NCBI RefSeq assembly: GCF_041146795.1
Contig: NC_135168.1
Location: forward strand, 39,626,370 to 39,690,369
Direction of reading: 5' to 3'
Length of the DNA stretch: 64,000 nucleotides
From: Maylandia zebra
Taxonomy: Eukaryota > Chordata > Actinopteri > Cichliformes > Cichlidae
In this document: piece by piece, positions 49,770-61,107 of the stretch
Layout: every line of letters starts with the position of its first letter
Position numbering within the stretch: position 1 is the first letter of the stretch
Program-made: the position numbers and the translations under genes
Notes under the pieces: model-generated
Seen by the model: only the letters and a program-made list of their open reading frames with translations
Database searches by the model: none
Told to the model about the DNA's origin: nothing

Positions 49770-52700
49770 CTATCTCCCCTCTTTGACAACTTGCTTTCCT
49801 TGCTGTTGTGTGAGACTGACATCAGTAAACATTATTACCTGGTCATCTTCTTCCTCGGCAGAGAAGCAAGAAGAATAAAGTAACATAAGTGAGTCATTAA
49901 AATAATCGTTTGAGGTCTAAACAGAAGTTTACCATCATTTCTTCAGCAGACTGAAAATTGTGAAATGGTTTCACTGATTCTGACCAAAATGCACACAAAA
50001 CATGACTTTTAATTTTGCTCAGTTCTGGCTTTTTTGATGTATCAACAAACTTTTGGCAAAGAATAAAAATTGTTTATTTAAAAAACAGCAAACAGAAAAA
50101 TTGTTATATGTAATTATTAAAAGAACAAAGTTTTTTTTACCTTCCTGTTTTGTAGGTTTGTTTTTTTGTTTCTTTCTCCGAGAACAGATGACTGCTACAC
50201 CCACAACTAAGAAAATTATCAGTGCTAAGAGAACACCACCCATCAGTGTTAAAATTCCTGCTCCTAAAATAAATGAAATTTAAAAAAAAAAACAAGTCAA
50301 CATGTGTTTTTATGGCAAAACACAAGGAGAAAATAAAGACAATTACATCAATAAATTCATTGCATTAAAGTTTTAATTTATTAATGTGCCATCAGTGATT
50401 ATTATTGTCCAACTGATTAATATGCAATCAATGAAAATGAAGCTTATAGCCCATAAATAAATGATTTATGAAAGGTGTACAAATTGACCATTTTGGTCGC
50501 TAACTTCCCAAGGGCAAGTCAGAGCAGAGACATATTCACACTACAGTAGCAGTACAAATATCTAAAAAAGACCAGTTTCTGTCTTTTGTCAAGCTCTCGA
50601 GACTACTACCATGATGACTGGGAACCTACACTGCCTGAATTGCTGATTCAGTATTAGATATTATTTACAAAGACCTCACTCACCACAGGTAGATATCCTC
50701 TCTTCTTTGGAGACATTACTGACGTTGTTCCTGACTGAGCAGACCAGATGTCCTGAGACGTGCTGTTTCAAAGTGATGATGTTAGTCTCATTATTTCCAG
50801 AAAGGAGCTCAGCATCTGTCAGTGTGCGTCCATTTAGAGTCCAGCTGTACTGAGGACTGTCCCCTCCCTCAGAGGAGCAGGACACCCTCCTCTCTCCCTG
50901 GGACAGACACTCAGAGACCAGCAGGACAGAGGACACAGGAGCTGAGAGAAACACACACAGATGAGTTTAGATTTTAAATCAGAATCTCTGTCATTTTCTA
51001 TAGTCTCTAAAAAGAAACAAGGAAAGAACAAAATACATGTATTTGATATTTTGTGATATATTATTTAGTTTGCCAACAGAACAGAAAAAATACCTTGAAT
51101 AAACAACTGTAAAATACGCTCGTCTGATCTTCTTCCATCTGAATCAAAGGCTTGAAGAGTATAATTATCACTGTCACTCCTGCTCAAGTTATTGATCCTA
51201 AATGTCCCATTACTGAGGAAAAGATACCTATGTTCTGTGGTTTTAAAACTGATCATATTCTTTTTCACATTAAATATGTTTAATGAATCCTTCAACAATT
51301 GGTATTCAAGTATTTCCGAAATGCTGCCCAGATGGATGTCCACAGTTCCTCCCAAAGCTCCATAGCACTTAGTTTCATCCTGGCTGCCATCACAGTAAGT
51401 TCCCATACCTGCCAATGCAAAGTAAACGGAAGAAAAATTGACACAATTTTGAGTGTTTAGTACCTACAAGAACTACAGTTTTTCTTTTCATTTAGCATTT
51501 GCACATGTTTAACAAAAACAGAAATTGCGGTTTTCTGTTTACTGTTTGCTAAAGTGTACACTATGCAATCAAGCATTTACGAGAGGACCCAAGTGCAGAG
51601 GCTTGGCGATAGTAACAATAACAAACAAGAAATCATGAACAATTAACTTTAACTTTACAATAGCTTAAAAAATATACAATAAAGAATAAGTTACAATAAC
51701 TTGCCTTCAACTTTTCCATTGTCTTTAACATCCAGGGTGAAATGAATGTTTTTCTCTTGAACTCCATCTGAATTAAAGACCTCAATGCTGTATTGACCTG
51801 AATCATTCCTCCTCAGGTTTGTGATCTTGAGTGTCCCGTTCTTGATTATAAATGTTAGTCTGTTGTTAAATTCCTTGTCTGTTGTTATTTTTTCTTTCTT
51901 TATATTGAACACAGTTATGTTCCCCTTGGGAAGCACCTTCAAACACTTCAGTTCACTGCCACTAGCATCAGTCATCACTTGGATATACACAGTTCCTTTA
52001 AGAAGAGGAGAGCATGGGCATGTGTTCGTCCTGAGGTCACAAGTAGTCTCATCAATTGGAACGAGAGCTGGAAAAACACATTTAATAGAACATGAGCTGA
52101 AATTATTCAGACAACAAATGGAAATGATTGCCTTCATTACTGGCAAATTTTCTACTATAATACTTCTTCTTCACTGCCTAAAGTACTCATTTAGTGCAGC
52201 TAACACTAATCAGTGACAACGTTTAAAATTTCAGTGTCCCTTTAAACTTTAAAGTTAAAGATTAAATAATGAATATGGATCCCAGCCCATGTGTGGTGAA
52301 AAGAACTGGAAATGCCCATAGATAGACAAATTCTAAATCAAGAAATATCCCATTTGTTGTCTTCAAGAATTTGGAAAAATTAAGCAACATGAAACATTTA
52401 TATCTATCTGTGTAGTTTTTTTTGTTGTTGTTTTGTTTTCATCTTCTACCCTTTGTTGCACAGGGGTTGTGTACTGTGTTTTTCTGTTTTACTCCAACAA
52501 GATGGCTATATTTCTGATTAACTTTATAATAATTTCAAAAATATACAATAAAGAATAAGTTATATAACTTGCCTTTAACATCCAGCGTGAAATGAATGTT
52601 TTTCTCTTGGACTCCATTTGAATTAAAGACCTCAATGCTGTATTGACCTGAATCATTCCTCCTCAGGTTTGTGATCTTGAGTGTCCCGTTCTTGATTATA

Positions 52701-53060
52701 AACTGTAGTCTGTTGTTCAATTCCTTGTCTGTTGTTATTTTTTCTTTCTTTATATTGAACACAGTTATGTTCACCATGGGAAGCACCTTCAAACACTTCA
52801 TTTCACGGCCACTAGCATCAGTCATCACTTGGATATACACAGTTCCTTTAAGAAGAGGAGAGCATGGGCATGTGTTCGTCCTGAGGTCACATGTAGTCTC
52901 ATCAACTGAAACGTGAGCTGGGAAAGATGCATTCACATGAACATGAGCTGAAATTATTCACACTACAAATACTAATACTTGGCTTCTTTATGAAGATGAT
53001 CTTACCATGAATTCCCCCTGCCACAAGCACAATGATAAGAAACTGCTCCATACTCTTCAT
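49770..53060 (-). CDS. CD2/SLAM-like gene with CD48-like tandem V domains, partly damaged (gene 5)
   Basis: Exons: leader 53060-53006 (MKSMEQFLIIVLVAGGIHG), V'1 52917-52573, V'2 52067-51705, V 51408-51094, C2 50941-50684, TM 50263-50141, tail about 49857-49770. Phases all fit. V'1 and V'2 share most residues (DETTCDLRTNTCPCSPLLKG) and differ from the usual V; both end in a GC donor. The stalk exon is reduced to a relic at about 50380-50440 whose donor GT is AT. The tail acceptor CAG is CCG, so reading on from the TM exon stops at 50019. The tail motif is VIMFTDV, without Tyr. It may be one chimeric four-Ig-domain gene, or a two-domain CD48-like gene next to a leaderless receptor. The ectodomain is intact; the tail is broken. 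Confidence 0.6.
51703..51704 (-). other. GC splice donor of exon V'2
   Basis: The gene strand reads GAAG then GCAAGT. The rest of the donor matches consensus, as required for functional GC-AG introns. Confidence 0.55.
52571..52572 (-). other. GC splice donor of exon V'1
   Basis: The gene strand reads AAAG then GCAAGT. The same GC is present in both duplicated exons, so it predates the duplication or was copied with it. Confidence 0.55.
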
Positions 53061-53400
53061 TAAGCCACGTTGTGATTTTAATCTTTAAAAATTACTGTAG
53101 ACAATGATGAACAAAGCTGGGTATAAATCAGTATAACGTATATACTGTTGACAGTATTTTTTCAGCATACCTTAACATACATATCTTACTTTTCTATCGC
53201 TGCTCTAATTGCATCAGCAAAACTGAGTCTCTAGACAACACTGTAGGGTGACACTTTCACAGCATATCAATGCAAGTATAAAAAAGTATATGTCACGTAT
53301 TCTTGACATATCCTTTTGAGAAAGAACAGGCAACATGTGCGGTGACAAGTTAATTCACAAATACTTCAGAACTTCCTGTGGGGAGAGCTGTACTGCTGTA

Positions 53401-53440
53401 CTGCACACCCTGTAAAGAGCACTCTTTACAAGGTGTGCAG
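53401..53440. repeat. Short inverted repeat upstream of gene 5
   Basis: Two 19-bp arms (CTGCACACCCTGTAAAGAG and its near reverse complement) separated by 2 bp with one mismatch. It lies 340 bp upstream of the gene 5 start; role unknown. Confidence 0.6.
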
Positions 53441-53444
53441 GAGG

Positions 53445-54200
53445 GATGCCTTTTTATGTTTGTATGTTTGGATGAGTTTTCTTTCTGAAAGGAAAGGAGA
53501 TAAACAGTATAGAACAAATAAAATGTAAATAACCAAGGAAAAACCAGCTTGTTAAAATGCTGCAAATCATTGGCACAAAATGAAACTATGAAGTAATGTT
53601 TTCCAGAAAATATTAAAACATTGAATCCTCATATCTATCAAAGCAGGCTGAATTCAATATGAAAATGTAGATGCACAACTCACAAGTATTCAAAATTGCC
53701 TACAGTATTTGTGTAAAGAAGATTAATTTAGGTATTCTAAATGTATGCATCTGTAATATGCCTTGAATCTTTATTGTAAATGTAATTAAATTAAAAATTG
53801 CAGACATGTTAAAGCAAACATTACAATTTTGTAATCACTTTTAATTTTTAATTGAAAAATAGGTTGAATATTTTGTACTTTATTAAAAAAATAAAAACAT
53901 TTAATTTCTTACTTACGTCAGTAAATGGCTGGAGTGATGGTTAAACATTAACAGAAGAAGAATTACCATCAAGGAAATAAGGATAAACATGATTCACTTT
54001 CAAATTAATGAATGCCTACATCAGCACAGGCTGAGGCAGTAACCCACTTACGAGCGCTCAACTGGAACCAGGCACAACTCATCTGTGAGAAAGACACCCA
54101 CGCATGGGTACTTCCTGCATCACAGAGCAGAGATAGAAGCTAGCACTCTGAGAGAGGTGCAGTGAAACTGTTCGAGTGGTACAGGGCTACTTTGAACTAA
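53445..54200. other. Gene 5 upstream flank, no gene seen
   Basis: AT-rich, no recognised exon. It ends at an (AT)n tract about 54211-54238. Confidence 0.35.
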
Positions 54201-54265
54201 CAGACCAGTCATATATATATATATATATATATACATACATACATATATACATATACTGTATATAT

Positions 54266-55325
54266 TAGGGGTGCAACGATACACAAAATTCACGGTTCGG
54301 TTCGGTTCGGTTCGGTTCGATACTTTGGTGTCACGGTTCAATATTTTTTTGATACAAAAAAATGTTCATGCCTTTTTAATTTGTCATTTATTAAAATTGT
54401 AAATATATATATATATTAATTCAAAAGTACAGTTTTTAAATTTAATGTTGCTGAAACAACAAAGGGATAAAATAATAAATCTATCTGATCGAGAAATCAC
54501 TCATCTTTGGAAAATAGAGTCTATTACAGAGAAATGGCTCTTTGCAAAATAAAAGCTATACTATACGCTTCTTCTGGGGTATACTTTCAGCAGCATATTA
54601 AACATATCAGGTCCCCATAAGGAGAATCATAAGCTAACGGCTGTCTAAATGACTCGGGTAAAGCTTGTTGCATGCGTGCTTGTTGTTTTTGTCTGCTTCC
54701 ACTTGTCTTTGCACTAGGATGATGTCGGCGTTAACGTGCAGTCATATTCGTTGTGTTCCCACTAGTGCTGTCAGCGTTAATCTCGTTAAAATGACATTAA
54801 CGCCATAACGCCGCAAATCTCCGTTAACGAGTTACCGCGGATTGCCCCGCGTGTGGGGCTGGACGGCGTCAACACGTTAATGAGCTAACTGCGCTAACGC
54901 ACTAGTTCCCACAAATGTAATTGAGTATTGTGTGGCACATCCGACATACTGTTTTACTTTTGTCCATGACGCGCTTACCATCAGGGTCTTGCTTCACATG
55001 AAAACCAAAATAGTTCCAAACACCAGATCTGAATGAGGGTGGGGGAGGTTCAATTTTGGGTAGCGTTGAGGCAGTTGCCATGTTGCAATGAGCTAAACTT
55101 CTGTCTCGCTAGCTTGTGCTGCACTCAGTGGATCTGCGCTCAACGGTGCAGCCTAGGCGGAGAAGTCGAACACAGATCCACTGAGCTCTCAACACAGACA
55201 GCATCTTCAGAAGAAAAGTTAATAAAATAAAATTAAAATTTTGTATTGTTCGATATATGCGTACATATGCGTACCGAACCGAAAGCACTGTATCGAATAC
55301 CAATACGAGTATTGTTGCACCCCTA
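54266..55325. mobile_element. hAT-like non-autonomous element
   Basis: Ends TAGGGGTGCAACGATAC and, inverted, TAGGGGTGCAACAATAC. Next to the ends are GGTTCGGTTCGGTTCGG and its weak inverse CCGAACCGAAAG. The flanks are AT-repeat DNA, so the 8-bp duplication (GTATATAT/ATATATAT) is only suggestive. No transposase. Confidence 0.7.
54763..54904. mobile_element. 142-bp MITE nested in the 54266 element
   Basis: Starts TAGTGCTGTCAGCGTTAA and ends GCTAACGCACTA, giving TAGTGC termini. It is flanked by perfect 8-bp repeats GTTCCCAC at 54755-54762 and 54905-54912, the hAT target size. Unusually rich in GTTAA/TTAAC motifs. Confidence 0.8.
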
Positions 55326-55343
55326 ATATATATATATCCTCTA

Positions 55344-56888
55344 CAGGGAGTGCAGAATTATTAGGCAAATGAGTATTTTGTCCACATCATCCTCTTCATG
55401 CATGTTGTCTTACTCCAAGCTGTATAGGCTCGAAAGCCTACTACCAATTAAGCATATTAGGTGATGTGCATCTCTGTAATGAGAAGGGGTGTGGTCTAAT
55501 GACATCAACACCCTATATCAGGTGTGCATAATTATTAGGCAACGTCCTTTCCTTTGGCAAAATGGGTCAAAAGAAGGACTTGACAGGCTCAGAAAAATCA
55601 AAAATAGTGTGATATCTTGCAGAGGGATGCAGTAGTCTCAAAATTGCAAAGCTTCTGAAGCGTGATCATCGAACAATCAAGCGTTTCATTCAAAATAGTC
55701 AACAGGGTGGCAAGAAGCGTGTGGAAAAACCAAGGCGCAAAATAACTGCCCATGAACTGAGAAAAGTCAAGCGTGCAGCTGCCAAGATGCCACTTGCCAC
55801 CAGTTTGGCCATATTTCAGCGCTGCAACATCACTGGAGTGCCCAAAAGCACAAGGTGTGCAATACTCAGAGACATGGCCAAGGTAAGAAAGGCTGAAAGA
55901 CGACCACCACTGAACAAGACACACAAGCTGAAACGTCAAGACTGGGCCAAGAAATATCTCAAGACTGATTTTTCTAAGGTTTTATGGACTGATGAAATGA
56001 GAGTGAGTCTTGATGGGCCAAATGGATTGGTAAAGGGCAGAGAGCTCCAGTCCGACTCAGACGCCAGCAAGGTGGAGGTGGAGCACTGGTTTGGGCTGGT
56101 ATCATCAAAGATGAGCTTGTGGGGCCTTTTCGGGTTGAGGATGGAGTCAAGCTCAACTCCCAGTCCTACTGCCAGTTTCTGGAAGACACCTTCTTCAAGC
56201 AGTGGTACAGGAAGAAGTCTGCATCCTTCAAGAAAAACATGATTTTCATGCAGGACAATGCTCCATCACACGCATCCAAGTACTCCACAGCGTGGCTGGC
56301 AAGAAAGGGTATAAAAGAAGAAAAACTAATGACATGGCCACCTTGTTCACCTGATCTGAACCCCATTGAGAACCTGTGGTCCATCATCAAATGTGAGATT
56401 TACAAGGAGGGAAAACAGTACACCTCTCTGAACAGTGTCTGGGAGGCTGTGGATGCTGCTGCACGCAATGTTGATGGTGAACAGATCAAAACACTGACAG
56501 AATCCATGGATGGCAGGCTTTTGAGTGTCCTTGCAAAGAAAGGTGGCTATATTGGTTGCTGATTTGTTTTATTTGTTTTTGAATGTCAGAAATGTATATT
56601 TGTGAATGTGGAGATGTTATATTGGTGTCACTGGTAAAAATAAATAATTGAAATGGGTATATATTTGTTTTTTGTTAAGTTGCCTAATAATTATGCACAG
56701 TAATAGTCACCTGCACACACAGATATCCCCCTAAAATAGCTAAAACTAAAAACAAACGAAAAACTACTTCCAAAAACATTCAGCTTTGATATTAACGAGT
56801 TTTTTGGGTTCATTGAGAACATGGTTGTTGTTCAATAATAAAATCATTCCTCAAAAATACAACTTGCCTAATAATTCTGCACTCCCTG
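55344..56888 (+). mobile_element. Tc1/mariner element with DD37E-type spacing, full length but inactivated
   Basis: Perfect outer termini CAGGGAGTGCAGAATTATTA at both ends (25 bp or more), TA duplications at 55342-55343 and 56889-56890, 1545 bp. A second inverted pair, GTGCATAATTATTAGGCAAC and its inverse, lies about 180 bp inside each end, an IR/DR-like layout. Confidence 0.92.
55562..56562 (+). pseudogene. Tc1-like transposase, stop plus frameshift
   Basis: Frame opens MGQKKDLTGSEKSKIV at 55562 and meets TGA at 55610-55612. It then continues open through the helix-turn-helix region to WTDE (first Asp 55991). A frameshift near 56100-56118 moves the rest to another frame: MQDNAPSHASK (second Asp 56254), SPDLNPIENLW (Glu), ending KKGGYIGC at 56562. 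I count 37 residues between the second Asp and the Glu, not the 34 of classical Tc1. The two lesions preclude activity of this copy; the otherwise good frame suggests fairly recent insertion. Confidence 0.88.
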
Positions 56889-56894
56889 TATATA

Positions 56895-59217
56895 TATATG
56901 ATTAAATTGCTGCTTATATTGCACCTTACAGAATATATAACTTTTATACAACTGTACATATCTCTGTAACTTTAAAATAAAAGATAAAAGCAATTTTAAT
57001 GTAAAAATCTACATACTGCCAATGGAGAGATGCCAAACTGTCTTTCATTGTACTTGTAGTTGCCCATGCTAGCAATAACAGATTCCTCTGACTGCACAGG
57101 TTTGCTGACACAGCTGTTAATGGTGCAGCAGCTGCTGTAGCCACGATAGCTAGCATGTTGGTTAATTTGACACCTTTTGATGCATTTATTTCTATTTTTT
57201 TCTCTTTGTTTCTTAGCTTTTCAGCTCCACTTTTTCGCTTTTTTTTTTATCCATCTTTACTCTCTACTCCTACCACACTAAACTGTGTTCAGCATAGTGC
57301 ATGAATGCACATGGAAGGGACTGGTTGCATTAGGATATTTGATTGGGTATTGCATTTGCTCATGAAAATAATGCACAGCAGCCCTTAATGACAGCTGTAG
57401 CCTGTATAATTACATCAACGCAGAGAAAAAATTATTCACCCATCAGCCCACAAGTGCATCGGCCCACCTGAAAAATGCCTGGTATGGTCCTGGATCTTTG
57501 ACCCAGGGTTTAAGGTTTGTTTAACGTTATTCATTAATGGAACTATATGAGATACGTATGTTTAGTTTCTAAGGGACTTTGAGTTTTGCATGCTTATGTT
57601 TCAGGTTTTCAGTTCGTTTCTTTTTATATCTGATCTCTTTCTCATGTCCAGTCTGTCTTTGTCTCATCTGTGTTATATCTTCTGTTTGTTTGATCTCCCT
57701 GTGTTTTGTCTACTTGTCTCCATGTTTTTTTATTCCCTTGACTAATGGGTTGGGACATGGGAAAAAAAAGTCTTCTTTGCCTTATTTGGCAAATAACAAA
57801 CTGATGTTACATTTTTATATCCATATTTGAGCCAGTTTCCCTGAGAAGTCAGATACTGAACAAGCATAACATTCAATTTCTGTTCAGAAAAGTAAATAAG
57901 GGCAATTTGCATCTGAAAACACCAAGCAAATTATTTTTTCTTTAACTCTGTTTATGTGTGAGTGTTTGTGCAAGTATGTCTAAGTAGTGAAAAGCACATC
58001 TTCAGTGGGTTCCCAGGTAGATTGTTGGGTATTTCCACTGAACAAAAATGGAATATAATGATTTGACACAAATGACACAGAAACATTCAGGATGATTTAC
58101 CATCATCATCTCAGTTCAGTAATTCAGACTGACTGCAGTAAAACACAAATTCCTGTTTCATGTGGAAATGCTTTTAAAAAAAAATTTCCATATGAAAAAG
58201 AATTGTTGCTATATGTTATCACATAACAACCTGTTAAACTTGCTATAGAAAATACAAAAATAAAAAGATTAAAACCTAATACAACACAATAAAATTCTAA
58301 AATGAATATAGGTGTGGTATGAGATGGTAAAGATTTTTGGTGTCAATGTAGCTGAAACATTTATCGGAGAAAGTGTTTAGCTGCATGTGGTGCAGAGGAT
58401 GTTGAACATCCATGTATTATCCACAGCCACAATCTTCTGATGGAGGAATCAAAATAGTGTGTTGATTCAAACTGAAACCAAAAAGTTTGAGTACACTCAA
58501 AAGTAGGTATTGCCCAAAGATTTCCTTCCAATGATGTGAGGTCTAGTAGGAATGTGCTCAGAAAATTTAGTTAAGAGGTATTTTGATCTTTAAAGAAGCA
58601 GCAGTGCTTCCAAATGTTTTCTGTGGCTAATTGACTCATATAAAGTCCCAGGTGTGAGAAATGCTACATGTGAAAGATATGTTGAAATGCTGGTGGTATA
58701 CAAGTCTGGCCTAAATCTACTGTCAGAAAGACTGAAGTAATCCAGGAGTTCAATTAACTGTCTTTAATAAATTCATACAGACAAAATGAACAGCATCATG
58801 TCTCTGTTTCTTGCCAGCCTTAATTTGAATTTTTTGCAGATAGAAGTGAATGTATGTGATAATTTGTGTGTGATTTTCTGAGACACAAACAGGTAATTCT
58901 ATAATTAGTAAAGTTATAAATACTGGCATGAATAATGATAATATCACCTTCTGCTGAGGTAGGACACTCTGCACAAGGCACAAGCAATATCTCACAATGT
59001 CTACGAGTCGTCTCACACGTGAGGTCAAAATTAGCAACAGTTTTGGAGCAGAACAGTCCTTTTACTTATTGTTAATACAGGCTGTAGCACTTGGGCACCT
59101 TGTGTGGCAGAGTGAAGTACAAGTATCTCTAGCTCTCAAGACTAACATGACCTGGATTGCTGTGAAACTACAGTGACTGAATTGCTGATTCATTATTGGA
59201 TACTGCTTACAATGTTC
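56895..59217. other. Gene 6 downstream region, no gene or TM exon found
   Basis: I looked for stalk, TM and tail exons on the minus strand and found none. Contents are AT-rich unique sequence with no recognisable transposon protein. Confidence 0.45.
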
Positions 59218-61054
59218 TCACTCAACACAGGTAGATATCTCCTGTTCTTTGGAGACACTATTGACATTGTTCTTGACTGAGCAGACCAGATGTCCTGAGA
59301 TGTAATGTTTCAAAGTGATGATGTTAGTCTCATTGTTTCCAGGAAGGAGCTCAGCATCTGTCAGTGTGCGTCCATCCAGAGTCCAGCTGTACTGAGGACT
59401 GTCCCCTCCCTCAGAGGAGCAGGACACCCTCATCTGTCCCTGGGACAGACACTGAGAGACCAGCAGGACAGAGGACACAGGAGCTGAGAGAAACACACAC
59501 ACAGATCAGTTTAGATTTAAAAACTAGAATTGTGAAAATTCTTTACAGTCTCAAATGAAGAACAGGGAAAGCATAAAATACATGCATCTGAACATTTTTT
59601 ATATTTATTGTATAGATCAGCAAAACATTGTTAAATTTATATCTATTAATAGCTTTATTGAGAAGAAAAGGAATTACCTTGAATAAGCAACTGTAAAGTC
59701 TGCTCGCCTGATGATCTACCCTCTGAATCAAAGGTTATAAGGCTATAATTACCACTGTCTGTCCTGCTTAGATCACTGATTCTAAATGTTCCATTACTGG
59801 GTAAGATTAGAGATTTGTGTGCTATGGTATTATAAATAGCCTTATTCCCTCTCACATCTAGTATCTTTAATGAATCCTTTAACAAGTAGTATCTAGGTAT
59901 TTCAGATGTGCTGTTCACTAGCTGGATGTCCACGGTTCCTCCCAAAGCTCCATAACACTGAGCTCCATCCTGTCTGCCATCACAGTAAGTTTCCACACCT
60001 GCAAATAAAAAATTAGACAAAAAGCAAAACTGTCAAACTTTTGAGTGTTAAGTTACTACCAGAAAGACTGCAGTAGCATATGCAAATGTTTACAATGAAC
60101 AGAAATTTGTAAGCTTCATGATTATTTATGATTATTTTCATATGGTTCCCACAGGTGGGCACAAATTAATGACTGAATTCCATCAGCAGAAATAGTGGTT
60201 TTGTGGCTACTGTCATTTTGTTTTAGTAGTAGTTTGTTGTTTACTCAGGCCTGCTGGCAATCAAAAACAGAATATGTATCTAACTGTTATGCAAAACCTC
60301 AATTTTTTTGCTGTTCTTAGGGTCTAAAAAACTGACTTTCGGAAGCTGTTCTCATGTGGCAGTTATTCATTGAAAATGAATGCAGGAAGTGAAAATGGAC
60401 GAAATTTTAACCCACAAAGAAAAGGTTTGAGTACTCCTGAAACAGGGGATAGTTGTGCAAAAATGCTGCAAATCTTATCAAATGTATGTAAAGTAGCTGC
60501 ATCACTTCCCAACAGGGAAAATGTTACCTTGAATAAACAAATGTAGAGTCCAAACATCTGATGTCCTGCCATCTGAATCAAAGGTTTCAAGGGTATATTT
60601 ACCAATGTCAGTCCTGCTCAGGCCATTGATCCTAAATGTCCCATTGCTGGGAAAAATGAGATATCTATGTGCAATGGTATTAGAAATAACCTTATCCCCT
60701 CTCACATCTAGTATTTTTAATGAATCCTTTAACAACTGGTATCTAGGTATTTCTGAGGTGCTGTCCATCAGCTGGATGTTCACAGTTCCTCCCAAAGCTC
60801 CATAACACTGAGCTCCATCCTGTCTGCCATCACAGTAAGTTTCCACACCTGTAAAGGAAAACAAAAAAGTAAACAATTTATTCTTTTACTTATTATTTAA
60901 CAAGTTCACCTCTCATAGCTGTATTTTTCAGCTCCATATTAGTTAAATAGTTAAAAAAAAATTAAATATAAAGTAAGATAAAAATGTATTTGCTATTGTT
61001 TTGTTCAAATTCATTTTGATAGTCTCTAAAAAAGAACAGAGAAAGCAGAAAATG

Positions 61055-61107
<53 letters not shown>

